Source: Edaphochlamys debaryana (taxonomy: Eukaryota; Chlorophyta; Chlorophyceae; Chlamydomonadales). From it: 64,000 nucleotides of DNA. The DNA is taken from positions 62,001-126,000 of the forward strand of contig JAEHOE010000210.1 in assembly GCA_016858145.1 (NCBI GenBank). The letters are read 5' to 3'. Both the position numbers and the translations under genes were made by a program. This document shows, piece after piece, positions 23,332 to 35,177 of this stretch; position 1 is the stretch's first letter, and every line of letters begins with the position of its first letter. The notes under the pieces are model-generated. The model was not told the DNA's origin and made no database searches. It was given only the letters and a program-made list of their open reading frames with translations.

Positions 23332-26300
23332 GGCCTCTCAAGCCCGGCCCCACCAGTCCGCGGCGTCTGGGGGCTTGGGCCGGCGCTGCCTTGGCCTCCG
23401 CACTCGGCGGGCCCCGCCCCCGTCGTGCTGGACCGGTGCTCATCAGAGGGTGCCGGTGTTGCATGCCCTTTATTGGCATCCCAAACCGTTTCGGTCGTAT
23501 AGCTCAGTGGATAGAGCGGAGCTTTTCTGGCCTCTCTATCCCCCGCCGGCCCCACCAGTCCGCGGCGTCTGGGGGCTTGGGCCGGCGCTGCCTTGGCCTC
23601 CGCACTCGGCGGGCCCCGCCCCCGTCGTGCTGGACCGGTGCTCATCAGAGGGTGCCGGTGTTGCATGCCCTTTACTGGCATCCCAAACCGTTTCGGTCGT
23701 ATAGCTCAGTGGATAGAGCGGAGCTTTTCTGGCCTCTCTATCCCCCGCCGGCCCCACCAGTCCGCGGCGTCTGGGGCTTGGGCCGGCGCTGCCTTGGCCT
23801 CCGCACTCGGCGGGCCCCGCCCCCGTCGTGCTGGACCGGTGCTCATCAGAGGGTGCCGGTGTTGCATGCCCTTTATTGGCATCCCAAACCGTTTCGGTCG
23901 CATAGCTCAGTGGATAGAGCGGAGCTTTTCTGGCCTCTCTATCCCCCGCCGGCCCCACCAGTCCGCGGCGTCTGGGGCTTGGGCCGGCGCTGCCTTGGCC
24001 TCCGCACTCGGCGGGCCCCGCCCCCGTCGTGCTGGACCGGTGCTCATCAGAGGGTGCCGGTGTTGCATGCCCTTTACTGGCATCCCAAACCGTTTCGGTC
24101 GTATAGCTCAGTGGATAGAGCGGAGCTTTTCTGGCCTCTCTATCCCTCGCCGGCCCCACCAGTCCGCGGCGTCTGGGGCTTGGGCCGGCGCTGCCTTGGC
24201 CTCCGCACTCGGCGGGCCCCGCCCCCGTCGTGCTGGACCGGTGCTCATCAGAGGGTGCCGGTGTTGCATGCCCTTTATTGGCATCCCAAACCGTTTCGGT
24301 CGTATAGCTCAGTGGATAGAGCGGAGCTTTTCTGGCCTCTCTATCCCCCGCCGGCCCCACCAGTCCGCGGCGTCTGGGGCTTGGGCCGGCGCTGCCTTGG
24401 CCTCCGCACTCGGCGGGCCCCGCCCCCGTCGTGCTGGACCGGTGCTCATCAGAGGGTGCCGGTGTTGCATGCCCTTTATTGGCATCCCAAACCGTTTCGG
24501 TCGTATAGCTCAGTGGATAGAGCGGAGCTTTTCTGGCCTCTCTATCCCCCGCCGGCCCCACCAGTCCGCGGCGTCTGGGGCTTGGGCCGGCGCTGCCTTG
24601 GCCTCCGCACTCGGCGGGCCCCGCCCCCGTCGTGCTGGACCGGTGCTCATCAGAGGGTGCCGGTGTTGCATGCCCTTTATTGGCATCCCAAACCGTTTCG
24701 GTCGCATAGCTCAGTGGATAGAGCGGAGCTTTTCTGGCCTCTCTATCCCTCGCCGGCCCCACCAGTCCGCGGCGTCGGGGGTTGGGCCGGCGCTGCCTTG
24801 GCCTCCGCACTCGGCGGGCCCCGCCCCCGTCGTGCTGGACCGGTGCTCATCAGAGGGTGCCGGTGTTGCATGCCCTTTATTGGCATCCCAAACCGTTTCG
24901 GTCGTATAGCTCAGTGGATAGAGCGGAGCTTTTCTGGCCTCTCTATCCCCCGCCGGCCCCACCAGTCCGCGGCGTCTGGGGCTTGGGCCGGCGCTGCCTT
25001 GGCCTCCGCACTCGGCGGGCCCCGCCCCCGTCGTGCTGGACCGGTGCTCATCAGAGGGTGCCGGTGTTGCATGCCCTTTATTGGCATCCCAAACCGTTTC
25101 GGTCGTATAGCTCAGTGGATAGAGCGGAGCTTTTCTGGCCTCTCTATCCCCCGCCGGCCCCACCAGTCCGCGGCGTCTGGGGCTTGGGCCGGCGCTGCCT
25201 TGGCCTCCGCACTCGGCGGGCCCCGCCCCCGTCGTGCTGGACCGGTGCTCATCAGAGGGTGCCGGTGTTGCATGCCCTTTATTGGCATCCCAAACCGTTT
25301 CGGTCGCATAGCTCAGTGGATAGAGCGGAGCTTTTCTGGCCTCTCTATCCCCCGCCGGCCCCACCAGTCCGCGGCGTCGGGGGTTGGGCCGGCGCTGCCT
25401 TGGCCTCCGCACTCGGCGGGCCCCGCCCCCGTCGTGCTGGACCGGTGCTCATCAGAGGGTGCCGGTGTTGCATGCCCTTTATTGGCATCCCAAACCGTTT
25501 CGGTCGTATAGCTCAGTGGATAGAGCGGAGCTTTTCTGGCCTCTCTATCCCCCGCCGGCCCCACCAGTCCGCGGCGTCTGGGGCTTGGGCCGGCGCTGCC
25601 TTGGCCTCCGCACTCGGCGGGCCCCGCCCCCGTCGTGCTGGACCGGTGCTCATCAGAGGGTGCCGGTGTTGCATGCCCTTTATTGGCATCCCAAACCGTT
25701 TCGGTCGTATAGCTCAGTGGATAGAGCGGAGCTTTTCTGGCCTCTCTATCCCTCGCCGGCCCCACCAGTCCGCGGCGTCTGGGGCTTGGGCCGGCGCTGC
25801 CTTGGCCTCCGCACTCGGCGGGCCCCGCCCCCGTCGTGCTGGACCGGTGCTCATCAGAGGGTGCCGGTGTTGCATGCCCTTTATTGGCATCCCAAACCGT
25901 TTCGGTCGTATAGCTCAGTGGATAGAGCGGAGCTTTTCTGGCCTCTCTATCCCCCGCCGGCCCCACCAGTCCGCGGCGTCTGGGGCTTGGGCCGGCGCTG
26001 CCTTGGCCTCCGCACTCGGCGGGCCCCGCCCCCGTCGTGCTGGACCGGTGCTCATCAGAGGGTGCCGGTGTTGCATGCCCTTTATTGGCATCCCAAACCG
26101 TTTCGGTCGTATAGCTCAGTGGATAGAGCGGAGCTTTTCTGGCCTCTCTATCCCCCGCCGGCCCCACCAGTCCGCGGCGTCTGGGGCTTGGGCCGGCGCT
26201 GCCTTGGCCTCCGCACTCGGCGGGCCCCGCCCCCGTCGTGCTGGACCGGTGCTCATCAGAGGGTGCCGGTGTTGCATGCCCTTTATTGGCATCCCAAACC

Positions 26301-29300
26301 GTTTCGGTCGCATAGCTCAGTGGATAGAGCGGAGCTTTTCTGGCCTCTCTATCCCTCGCCGGCCCCACCAGTCCGCGGCGTCGGGGGTTGGGCCGGCGCT
26401 GCCTTGGCCTCCGCACTCGGCGGGCCCCGCCCCCGTCGTGCTGGACCGGTGCTCATCAGAGGGTGCCGGTGTTGCATGCCCTTTATTGGCATCCCAAACC
26501 GTTTCGGTCGTATAGCTCAGTGGATAGAGCGGAGCTTTTCTGGCCTCTCTATCCCCCGCCGGCCCCACCAGTCCGCGGCGTCTGGGGCTTGGGCCGGCGC
26601 TGCCTTGGCCTCCGCACTCGGCGGGCCCCGCCCCCGTCGTGCTGGACCGGTGCTCATCAGAGGGTGCCGGTGTTGCATGCCCTTTATTGGCATCCCAAAC
26701 CGTTTCGGTCGCATAGCTCAGTGGATAGAGCGGAGCTTTTTCTGGCCTCTCTATCCCCCGCCGGCCCCACCAGTCCGCGGCGTCGGGGGTTGGGCCGGCG
26801 CTGCCTTGGCCTCCGCACTCGGCGGGCCCCGCCCCCGTCGTGCTGGACCGGTGCTCATCAGAGGGTGCCGGTGTTGCATGCCCTTTATTGGCATCCCAAA
26901 CCGTTTCGGTCGTATAGCTCAGTGGATAGAGCGGAGCTTTTCTGGCCTCTCTATCCCCCGCCGGCCCCACCAGTCCGCGGCGTCTGGGGCTTGGGCCGGC
27001 GCTGCCTTGGCCTCCGCACTCGGCGGGCCCCGCCCCCGTCGTGCTGGACCGGTGCTCATCAGAGGGTGCCGGTGTTGCATGCCCTTTATTGGCATCCCAA
27101 ACCGTTTCGGTCGTATAGCTCAGTGGATAGAGCGGAGCTTTTCTGGCCTCTCTATCCCTCGCCGGCCCCACCAGTCCGCGGCGTCGGGGGTTGGGCCGGC
27201 GCTGCCTTGGCCTCCGCACTCGGCGGGCCCCGCCCCCGTCGTGCTGGACCGGTGCTCATCAGAGGGTGCCGGTGTTGCATGCCCTTTATTGGCATCCCAA
27301 ACCGTTTCGGTCGTATAGCTCAGTGGATAGAGCGGAGCTTTTCTGGCCTCTCTATCCCCCGCCGGCCCCACCAGTCCGCGGCGTCTGGGGCTTGGGCCGG
27401 CGCTGCCTTGGCCTCCGCACTCGGCGGGCCCCGCCCCCGTCGTGCTGGACCGGTGCTCATCAGAGGGTGCCGGTGTTGCATGCCCTTTATTGGCATCCCA
27501 AACCGTTTCGGTCGTATAGCTCAGTGGATAGAGCGGAGCTTTTCTGGCCTCTCTATCCCCCGCCGGCCCCACCAGTCCGCGGCGTCTGGGGCTTGGGCCG
27601 GCGCTGCCTTGGCCTCCGCACTCGGCGGGCCCCGCCCCCGTCGTGCTGGACCGGTGCTCATCAGAGGGTGCCGGTGTTGCATGCCCTTTATTGGCATCCC
27701 AAACCGTTTCGGTCGTATAGCTCAGTGGATAGAGCGGAGCTTTTCTGGCCTCTCTATCCCCCGCCGGCCCCACCAGTCCGCGGCGTCTGGGGCTTGGGCC
27801 GGCGCTGCCTTGGCCTCCGCACTCGGCGGGCCCCGCCCCCGTCGTGCTGGACCGGTGCTCATCAGAGGGTGCCGGTGTTGCATGCCCTTTATTGGCATCC
27901 CAAACCGTTTCGGTCGCATAGCTCAGTGGATAGAGCGGAGCTTTTCTGGCCTCTCTATCCCCCGCCGGCCCCACCAGTCCGCGGCGTCGGGGGTTGGGCC
28001 GGCGCTGCCTTGGCCTCCGCACTCGGCGGGCCCCGCCCCCGTCGTGCTGGACCGGTGCTCATCAGAGGGTGCCGGTGTTGCATGCCCTTTATTGGCATCC
28101 CAAACCGTTTCGGTCGTATAGCTCAGTGGATAGAGCGGAGCTTTTCTGGCCTCTCTATCCCCCGCCGGCCCCACCAGTCCGCGGCGTCTGGGGCTTGGGC
28201 CGGCGCTGCCTTGGCCTCCGCACTCGGCGGGCCCCGCCCCCGTCGTGCTGGACCGGTGCTCATCAGAGGGTGCCGGTGTTGCATGCCCTTTATTGGCATC
28301 CCAAACCGTTTCGGTCGTATAGCTCAGTGGATAGAGCGGAGCTTTTCTGGCCTCTCTATCCCCCGCCGGCCCCACCAGTCCGCGGCGTCTGGGGCTTGGG
28401 CCGGCGCTGCCTTGGCCTCCGCACTCGGCGGGCCCCGCCCCCGTCGTGCTGGACCGGTGCTCATCAGAGGGTGCCGGTGTTGCATGCCCTTTATTGGCAT
28501 CCCAAACCGTTTCGGTCGTATAGCTCAGTGGATAGAGCGGAGCTTTTCTGGCCTCTCTATCCCCCGCCGGCCCCACCAGTCCGCGGCGTCTGGGGCTTGG
28601 GCCGGCGCTGCCTTGGCCTCCGCACTCGGCGGGCCCCGCCCCCGTCGTGCTGGACCGGTGCTCATCAGAGGGTGCCGGTGTTGCATGCCCTTTATTGGCA
28701 TCCCAAACCGTTTCGGTCGCATAGCTCAGTGGATAGAGCGGAGCTTTTCTGGCCTCTCTATCCCCCGCCGGCCCCACCAGTCCGCGGCGTCGGGGGTTGG
28801 GCCGGCGCTGCCTTGGCCTCCGCACTCGGCGGGCCCCGCCCCCGTCGTGCTGGACCGGTGCTCATCAGAGGGTGCCGGTGTTGCATGCCCTTTATTGGCA
28901 TCCCAAACCGTTTCGGTCGCATAGCTCAGTGGATAGAGCGGAGCTTTTCTGGCCTCTCTATCCCCCGCCGGCCCCACCAGTCCGCGGCGTCTGGGGGCTT
29001 GGGCCGGCGCTGCCTTGGCCTCCGCACTCGGCGGGCCCCGCCCCCGTCGTGCTGGACCGGTGCTCATCAGAGGGTGCCGGTGTTGCATGCCCTTTACTGG
29101 CATCCCAAACCGTTTCGGTCGTATAGCTCAGTGGATAGAGCGGAGCTTTTCTGGCCTCTCTATCCCTCGCCGGCCCCACCAGTCCGCGGCGTCGGGGGTT
29201 GGGCCGGCGCTGCCTTGGCCTCCGCACTCGGCGGGCCCCGCCCCCGTCGTGCTGGACCGGTGCTCATCAGAGGGTGCCGGTGTTGCATGCCCTTTATTGG

Positions 29301-31638
29301 CATCCCAAACCGTTTCGGTCGTATAGCTCAGTGGATAGAGCGGAGCTTTTCTGGCCTCTCTATCCCCCGCCGGCCCCACCAGTCCGCGGCGTCTGGGGCT
29401 TGGGCCGGCGCTGCCTTGGCCTCCGCACTCGGCGGGCCCCGCCCCCGTCGTGCTGGACCGGTGCTCATCAGAGGGTGCCGGTGTTGCATGCCCTTTACTG
29501 GCATCCCAAACCGTTTCGGTCGTATAGCTCAGTGGATAGAGCGGAGCTTTTCTGGCCTCTCTATCCCTCGCCGGCCCCACCAGTCCGCGGCGTCTGGGGC
29601 TTGGGCCGGCGCTGCCTTGGCCTCCGCACTCGGCGGGCCCCGCCCCCGTCGTGCTGGACCGGTGCTCATCAGAGGGTGCCGGTGTTGCATGCCCTTTACT
29701 GGCATCCCAAACCGTTTCGGTCGTATAGCTCAGTGGATAGAGCGGAGCTTTTCTGGCCTCTCTATCCCCCGCCGGCCCCACCAGTCCGCGGCGTCTGGGG
29801 CTTGGGCCGGCGCTGCCTTGGCCTCCGCACTCGGCGGGCCCCGCCCCCGTCGTGCTGGACCGGTGCTCATCAGAGGGTGCCGGTGTTGCATGCCCTTTAT
29901 TGGCATCCCAAACCGTTTCGGTCGTATAGCTCAGTGGATAGAGCGGAGCTTTTCTGGCCTCTCTATCCCCCGCCGGCCCCACCAGTCCGCGGCGTCTGGG
30001 GCTTGGGCCGGCGCTGCCTTGGCCTCCGCACTCGGCGGGCCCCGCCCCCGTCGTGCTGGACCGGTGCTCATCAGAGGGTGCCGGTGTTGCATGCCCTTTA
30101 TTGGCATCCCAAACCGTTTCGGTCGCATAGCTCAGTGGATAGAGCGGAGCTTTTCTGGCCTCTCTATCCCCCGCCGGCCCCACCAGTCCGCGGCGTCGGG
30201 GGTTGGGCCGGCGCTGCCTTGGCCTCCGCACTCGGCGGGCCCCGCCCCCGTCGTGCTGGACCGGTGCTCATCAGAGGGTGCCGGTGTTGCATGCCCTTTA
30301 TTGGCATCCCAAACCGTTTCGGTCGTATAGCTCAGTGGATAGAGCGGAGCTTTTCTGGCCTCTCTATCCCCCGCCGGCCCCACCAGTCCGCGGCGTCTGG
30401 GGCTTGGGCCGGCGCTGCCTTGGCCTCCGCACTCGGCGGGCCCCGCCCCCGTCGTGCTGGACCGGTGCTCATCAGAGGGTGCCGGTGTTGCATGCCCTTT
30501 ATTGGCATCCCAAACCGTTTCGGTCGTATAGCTCAGTGGATAGAGCGGAGCTTTTCTGGCCTCTCTATCCCCCGCCGGCCCCACCAGTCCGCGGCGTCTG
30601 GGGCTTGGGCCGGCGCTGCCTTGGCCTCCGCACTCGGCGGGCCCCGCCCCCGTCGTGCTGGACCGGTGCTCATCAGAGGGTGCCGGTGTTGCATGCCCTT
30701 TATTGGCATCCCAAACCGTTTCGGTCGTATAGCTCAGTGGATAGAGCGGAGCTTTTCTGGCCTCTCTATCCCCCGCCGGCCCCACCAGTCCGCGGCGTCT
30801 GGGGCTTGGGCCGGCGCTGCCTTGGCCTCCGCACTCGGCGGGCCCCGCCCCCGTCGTGCTGGACCGGTGCTCATCAGAGGGTGCCGGTGTTGCATGCCCT
30901 TTATTGGCATCCCAAACCGTTTCGGTCGCATAGCTCAGTGGATAGAGCGGAGCTTTTCTGGCCTCTCTATCCCCCGCCGGCCCCACCAGTCCGCGGCGTC
31001 GGGGGTTGGGCCGGCGCTGCCTTGGCCTCCGCACTCGGCGGGCCCCGCCCCCGTCGTGCTGGACCGGTGCTCATCAGAGGGTGCCGGTGTTGCATGCCCT
31101 TTATTGGCATCCCAAACCGTTTCGGTCGTATAGCTCAGTGGATAGAGCGGAGCTTTTCTGGCCTCTCTATCCCCCGCCGGCCCCACCAGTCCGCGGCGTC
31201 TGGGGCTTGGGCCGGCGCTGCCTTGGCCTCCGCACTCGGCGGGCCCCGCCCCCGTCGTGCTGGACCGGTGCTCATCAGAGGGTGCCGGTGTTGCATGCCC
31301 TTTATTGGCATCCCAAACCGTTTCGGTCGTATAGCTCAGTGGATAGAGCGGAGCTTTTCTGGCCTCTCTATCCCCCGCCGGCCCCACCAGTCCGCGGCGT
31401 CTGGGGCTTGGGCCGGCGCTGCCTTGGCCTCCGCACTCGGCGGGCCCCGCCCCCGTCGTGCTGGACCGGTGCTCATCAGAGGGTGCCGGTGTTGCATGCC
31501 CTTTATTGGCATCCCAAACCGTTTCGGTCGTATAGCTCAGTGGATAGAGCGGAGCTTTTCTGGCCTCTCTATCCCCCGCCGGCCCCACCAGTCCGCGGCG
31601 TCTGGGGGCTTGGGCCGGCGCTGCCTTGGCCTCCGCAC
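23332..31638 (+). repeat. 8.3-kb tandem array, about 41 units of 201 bp, each ending in a tRNA-Arg 5' half
   Basis: Spacing of the motif TTTCGGTCG[T/C]ATAGC shows 40 intervals between 23491 and 31524. Most are 201 bases. Ten units carry a 1-base-shorter variant (GTCGGGGGTTGGG instead of GTCTGGGGCTTGGG), and three carry a 1-base insertion; these sum exactly to the measured length. Each unit consists of the 5' flank of the tRNA (from GGCCTCTC) and then tRNA nucleotides 1 to about 37. The next unit begins immediately. No 3' tRNA half or box B occurs inside. Units differ at a few positions only: T/C at tRNA position 6, CCCTTTAT/CTGG, and CCCC/CCTC after the junction. The array ends within a unit at CTCCGCAC. 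Because 201 is a multiple of 3, it reads open over long stretches on both strands; I regard this as non-coding. Confidence 0.95.
23493..23529 (+). pseudogene. tRNA-Arg 5' half (first of about 41 copies)
   Basis: Identical to nucleotides 1-33 of the intact tRNA at 20617 and following (-). Position 34 is T instead of C and position 37 is G instead of A, so the anticodon would read UCU (also Arg). The sequence then switches to the unit start (GCCTCTCTATCC). Box A is intact and box B is missing. The change creates TTTT at positions 31-34. Copies recur every 201 bp to 31526; ten carry C at position 6, which breaks an acceptor-stem pair. Confidence 0.85.
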
Positions 31639-32021
31639 CGCACACCCCGCACCCATCGGTTCGAGGCATCAAGTCTCGATGCTACGTTCTTCTTCACTGA
31701 CTGGCTAATGGCTGCGCAGCTGCGGGCCCAGCGCAGTAAGAGTTCATGGCCCGACCCGGGCCCGCCGTACACATTTTCGCGTTGGTGTTCAGTCCGTGCT
31801 GCGGATGCGATGCTGCAAACGCGCAAGCCACGCTATGCCATTCCTCTATAGACGCCTGTTGGGAACGGGTTCAGGCGCGCGTCGTCTTGAACTCTCCACA
31901 GCCTTCCACACCGACCACCGACACTGACCAGGCAGTAACAGAGTCGTCATATCCCTGACCGGGCTAACTTCGGGCCTAGGCCCAGGCCCCGCTCGTGAAC
32001 CATTATCGTCCTATTTGAGGC
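31639..32021. other. Region between array end and right Pro-rich gene
   Basis: This is unique sequence after the last partial unit. It presumably includes the promoter and 5' UTR of the gene starting at 32022. No TATA box or other clear element was recognised. GGTTCGAGGCA near 31660 resembles a box B but has no T stem. Confidence 0.5.
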
Positions 32022-35000
32022 ATGCCTTCCGGGCGTGCGATGCGCTCGCGAACCCTCGCTCTTCTTCTTCTCATCATCGCTCTGTGCGGGCTCGCGGGCG
32101 TGAGCACTGCCAGGTGGGTGGGTGGACCTCGACGGACCTCGGCTGCGACGAATCCCGCGCACCCAGGGGCAGGGAAAGAAGGGTGCGTATTCGCACCCAC
32201 GGTCGCCGCGCAGAGTGGGCCTGGCACTAGTAGTAACAGGGGGTGCCGGGGTCGTGGCGTGGGGTGGGGTGGGGCATCAGTCGGGTTCGCGCTGCACGAA
32301 TGAATACCGGAACGCTGCAGGAGCAGGCGCATCAAACAATTGTCTCATCCATTTCATGTATGAGCGTCGGCCAGCCACTCGCTACGCCATTCCATTCAGC
32401 AGCGCCCCCTGGAACGAGCCTGAGGGATTTCGACGCCGCAGCTCGAGCAGTTGCAGGGCTAGCGACGTTTGCACGAACTTAAAGTCGTAGTCTCACAAGC
32501 CCAGTCGCGGGTCGCGGGGCTAACGTAGCCTGGGCGCTCGGGTCACCCGAGACGGGTGTGACACAGCGGTGTTGCCCCGCTTTGCAGCTTTGCCCCCCGT
32601 GAGTACCTCCGTGCGAGCCCGGGGTGCGGCTCGGCGACACCGCGATGTGTCCGCGACCTGAGCGGCCTCTTGGCGCCACTCGCAGCCTCCTCACTACCCA
32701 AAATTAGCCAATGCGTCTATCCTCATGTCTGCCCGTCCATGGAGGGGTTCCTGAACTCAAGCCCCCGCCCCTGCCCCCGCCCCTTGCTGGCGCAGCTCTT
32801 CCCATCGGCCAGGGCGGTCGCTGAAGCTGATCGTCCTCAGCCGTCGGCCGCCCCCGGACGCACCCGACATGCCCCCCTCTCCAAGCCCCCGGCCGCCCAG
32901 CCCGCGGCCGCCAAGCCCAACCCCGCCCCCGCCGCCCCCAAGCCCACCTCCGCCAAGCCCACCTCCCCCGCCTCCCCCACGACCCCCGCCGCCCCCGCCA
33001 CCGAGCCCACCGCCTCCAAGCCCCCCACCACCGAGCCCACCGCCACCAAGCCCACCGCCTCCAAGCCCCCCACCACCGAGCCCACCGCCTCCAAGGCCCC
33101 CACCGCCAAGCCCACCGCCCCCGCCGCCTCCTGATGGTGAGCCCTCGTACGGCGCAGTAGTGTTAAGGAGTAACCAAGCTTGAGTTGACATGGCGTGCTG
33201 AGCGCTGACCGCCGGGCTGGTCCCCTCCACACACCCTCCCTAGGCTGCCGAGACCTGCCTGGCTACACCTGGTACCGAGGAATGGATCACGTAGGCGACG
33301 ACATCAGTAACGCCGGCAGCGATCTCGCAGGTGAGTAGCATGCCAGCAGCCCGCGAGGCCCCGAACGGTGTCCCGATGTTCACACTCCTTAGGCGAAGGC
33401 GTGTGCTCGGCCGTGCCGCCTCACCCCTGTCCCCGCCTCACCGCCCCCCGCAGCTGCCGCGGCCCGGTGCGACGCCGACCCCTCCTGCCGCGGCTTCAAC
33501 TCTGCTGGCTGGGTCAAACGGAGTGTGTGGCCCCGGCAGAGCTCCGGGAGCTCAAGCTTCTGCTTGTACGTGCGCACAGGTGCGCGCCCGGGAGTACCGA
33601 GACTCCGAGAGGGAGGGCAGGTTGGGGTTCTGCCTGGTTAGGTTACTTTTGGCGAAGTTCGCCTTGCGGGGCCCCTTCCTTGAAAACCCTCGCCCCGACC
33701 GCGTCCCCTTCCCGCCTCCCCGTCCTCGGTGCAGTGGGCGGGCTGTGTCGCGACGAGATGACGGCATGCAGCGCCTGGACTTCTGGGGGCAGTAGTTGTG
33801 GCGGGACGTATCAGGGGCGCTCGATATCCGACGTGGTGTGCCCTCGGTCCTGCGGCCGTTGCACAGGTGAGGAGCGAGGGTGTACGGTGCAGCCGACGGG
33901 AGCTCGAAGCTTAGACAGCTCTAGAGCAAAGCCGTACTTCCTCATCTCGTTTTCCCCCTGACTCTGTGTCGTCATGACTCGTGCTGTGTACGCTCTGTTC
34001 CGCTGCGCTCCCGTGTAATCCCGAATGAAGGCTCTCGAGCCAACTGCTTCCCCGATGACACGGACATGTTAGGTGAGGAGATCAACTTTGCTGGCTGGGG
34101 GCAAAGCCGCGAGGGCTGCCAGCGGCTGTGCCAAGACAACTCCAGGTGGGTGGTGCCTGGAGACAGGTATTTCCCTTTAGGGGTGGCGTCGGGGCCAGAG
34201 CGCACTTTCAGATACCATTGCATCACCCCACGGCTGTAAGGTCTGCCCTCTGCCACAGCCCCTCGTGCTGCTACAAGGCTGATGCCGCTCCGCCCTCTCT
34301 CCTATGACCTCTGCGTGCTTACTGCTGACTCAAGAGTGGCCAACGCAAACTTATTGGTAGCTCGACCCTCCCCTCATGCCGTGGTTATCCACCCCCAGCT
34401 GCGTCTTCTCCGTACGGCTAGATACAGACAACCCTAACGACTGGAACTGGTGGCAGTGCCGCCTCAAGCGCTTTCCCGTCACCGGCGGCGGCTCCAGCGA
34501 CCGGGGCCAGAACGGTTTCGTATCTGCCGTGGACCAGACCTGCTGGGCCCGCACAAACAGTGGTGAGCAGGCCGGGGCTGCCTTCGTGCCTACGCGCACG
34601 CCTGGGAGCACCTGTGCGTGGAACCTCTGGCCGGGGCATATCTCCATGAAGCTGCTAACCGCCAACTGCCAACCGCCAACCGTCAACCACCCCAGGCAAC
34701 TACTACTGCCTCGACAACTATTACGTCAGTGGTGACGACGCCGACGGCAGTGGGAAGTGCAGCCTCTGGTCAGGCCTGACCGAGGACCAGTGCCGCCAAG
34801 CATGTGACCAGGTGCGTGCCGGGCACCAGCTGGCAGGTCCCATACATGGGACCTGGCAGTGAGGCTCGGGAAGTTGGGTGGCCCCACCTCCCACTGGCAC
34901 GTGGCACGGCACGGCACGGTGCACGCAGCAGCATGCTGCCAGCTCGGGAACTCATCATGTCCAATCTTGCCCCCTCCCCCCGCGGTTTGACATCTCCGTC

Positions 35001-35177
35001 CGCCTCCGCCTGATGCGTGCTGCTCCCTCGTGCCGCCTCCTGCAGATGTCAGGATGCAAGTTCTACACGTATCGGACCGATGGCAACTGCGCGCTCCGGG
35101 GCAACCCTTTCCGCGGCTCCTGCGGCTGGACCCAGAGGGACGACCGCGCGCGCCGCACCTGCTTCATGGTTAATTGA
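32022..35177 (+). CDS. Secreted Pro-rich/Cys-rich (PAN-like, ShKT) protein, right copy (intact)
   Basis: Nine exons: 32022-32113, 32796-33136, 33244-33330, 33454-33579, 33735-33866, 34031-34145, 34399-34613, 34696-34811 and 35046-35177. All phases agree and give 451 residues. Residues 1-30 form a signal peptide (RTLALLLLIIALCGLAGVST). Residues ~45-143 are a PPSPPPP hydroxyproline-type tract. Residues ~145-215 are a PAN-like Cys module (CRDLPGYTWYRG, CDADPSCRGFNSAGW). Residues ~216-259 are a ShKT domain (CRDEMTACSAW ... VVCPRSCGRC). Two further Cys-rich modules follow (ANCFPDDTDMLGEE with CVFSVRLDTD, then YYCLDNYYVSGDD with CKFYTYRTDGNC). The product is probably an extracellular-matrix or cell-wall component like the pherophorin-related glycoproteins, though it lacks a clear pherophorin domain. 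Exons 3 and 4 have exactly the lengths of those in the inverted left copy. Confidence 0.88.

Noticed and set aside
23332..31638. CRISPR-like array
   Set aside because: The units are uniform over their whole 201 bp with no unique spacers, and the setting is eukaryotic nuclear DNA.
23332..31638. Permuted or trans-spliced split tRNA genes as in some algae and archaea
   Set aside because: A permuted gene needs a 3' half (T arm and acceptor 3' strand) upstream of the 5' half. No GGTTCGA-type T arm or TACGATC/TACGACC acceptor strand occurs in the unit.
31655..31690. Box-B-like GGTTCGAGGCA at the right edge of the array as a missing 3' tRNA half
   Set aside because: There is no 5-bp T stem around it and no acceptor strand complementary to GGTCGTA follows.
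23076..31708. Very long open frames (up to 811 residues) of 67-residue repeats through the 201-bp array
   Set aside because: They exist because 201 is a multiple of three and the unit lacks stops in several frames. Comparable frames run on both strands, the 200-bp variants shift frame freely, and they read through tRNA sequence. This does not look like selection for protein.
32757..33230. Gly-rich protein (GGGLGGGGLGGG) on the strand opposite the Pro-rich exon
   Set aside because: It is the antisense shadow of the PPSPPPP tract. The sense strand has consistent splicing, a signal peptide and a paralogue.
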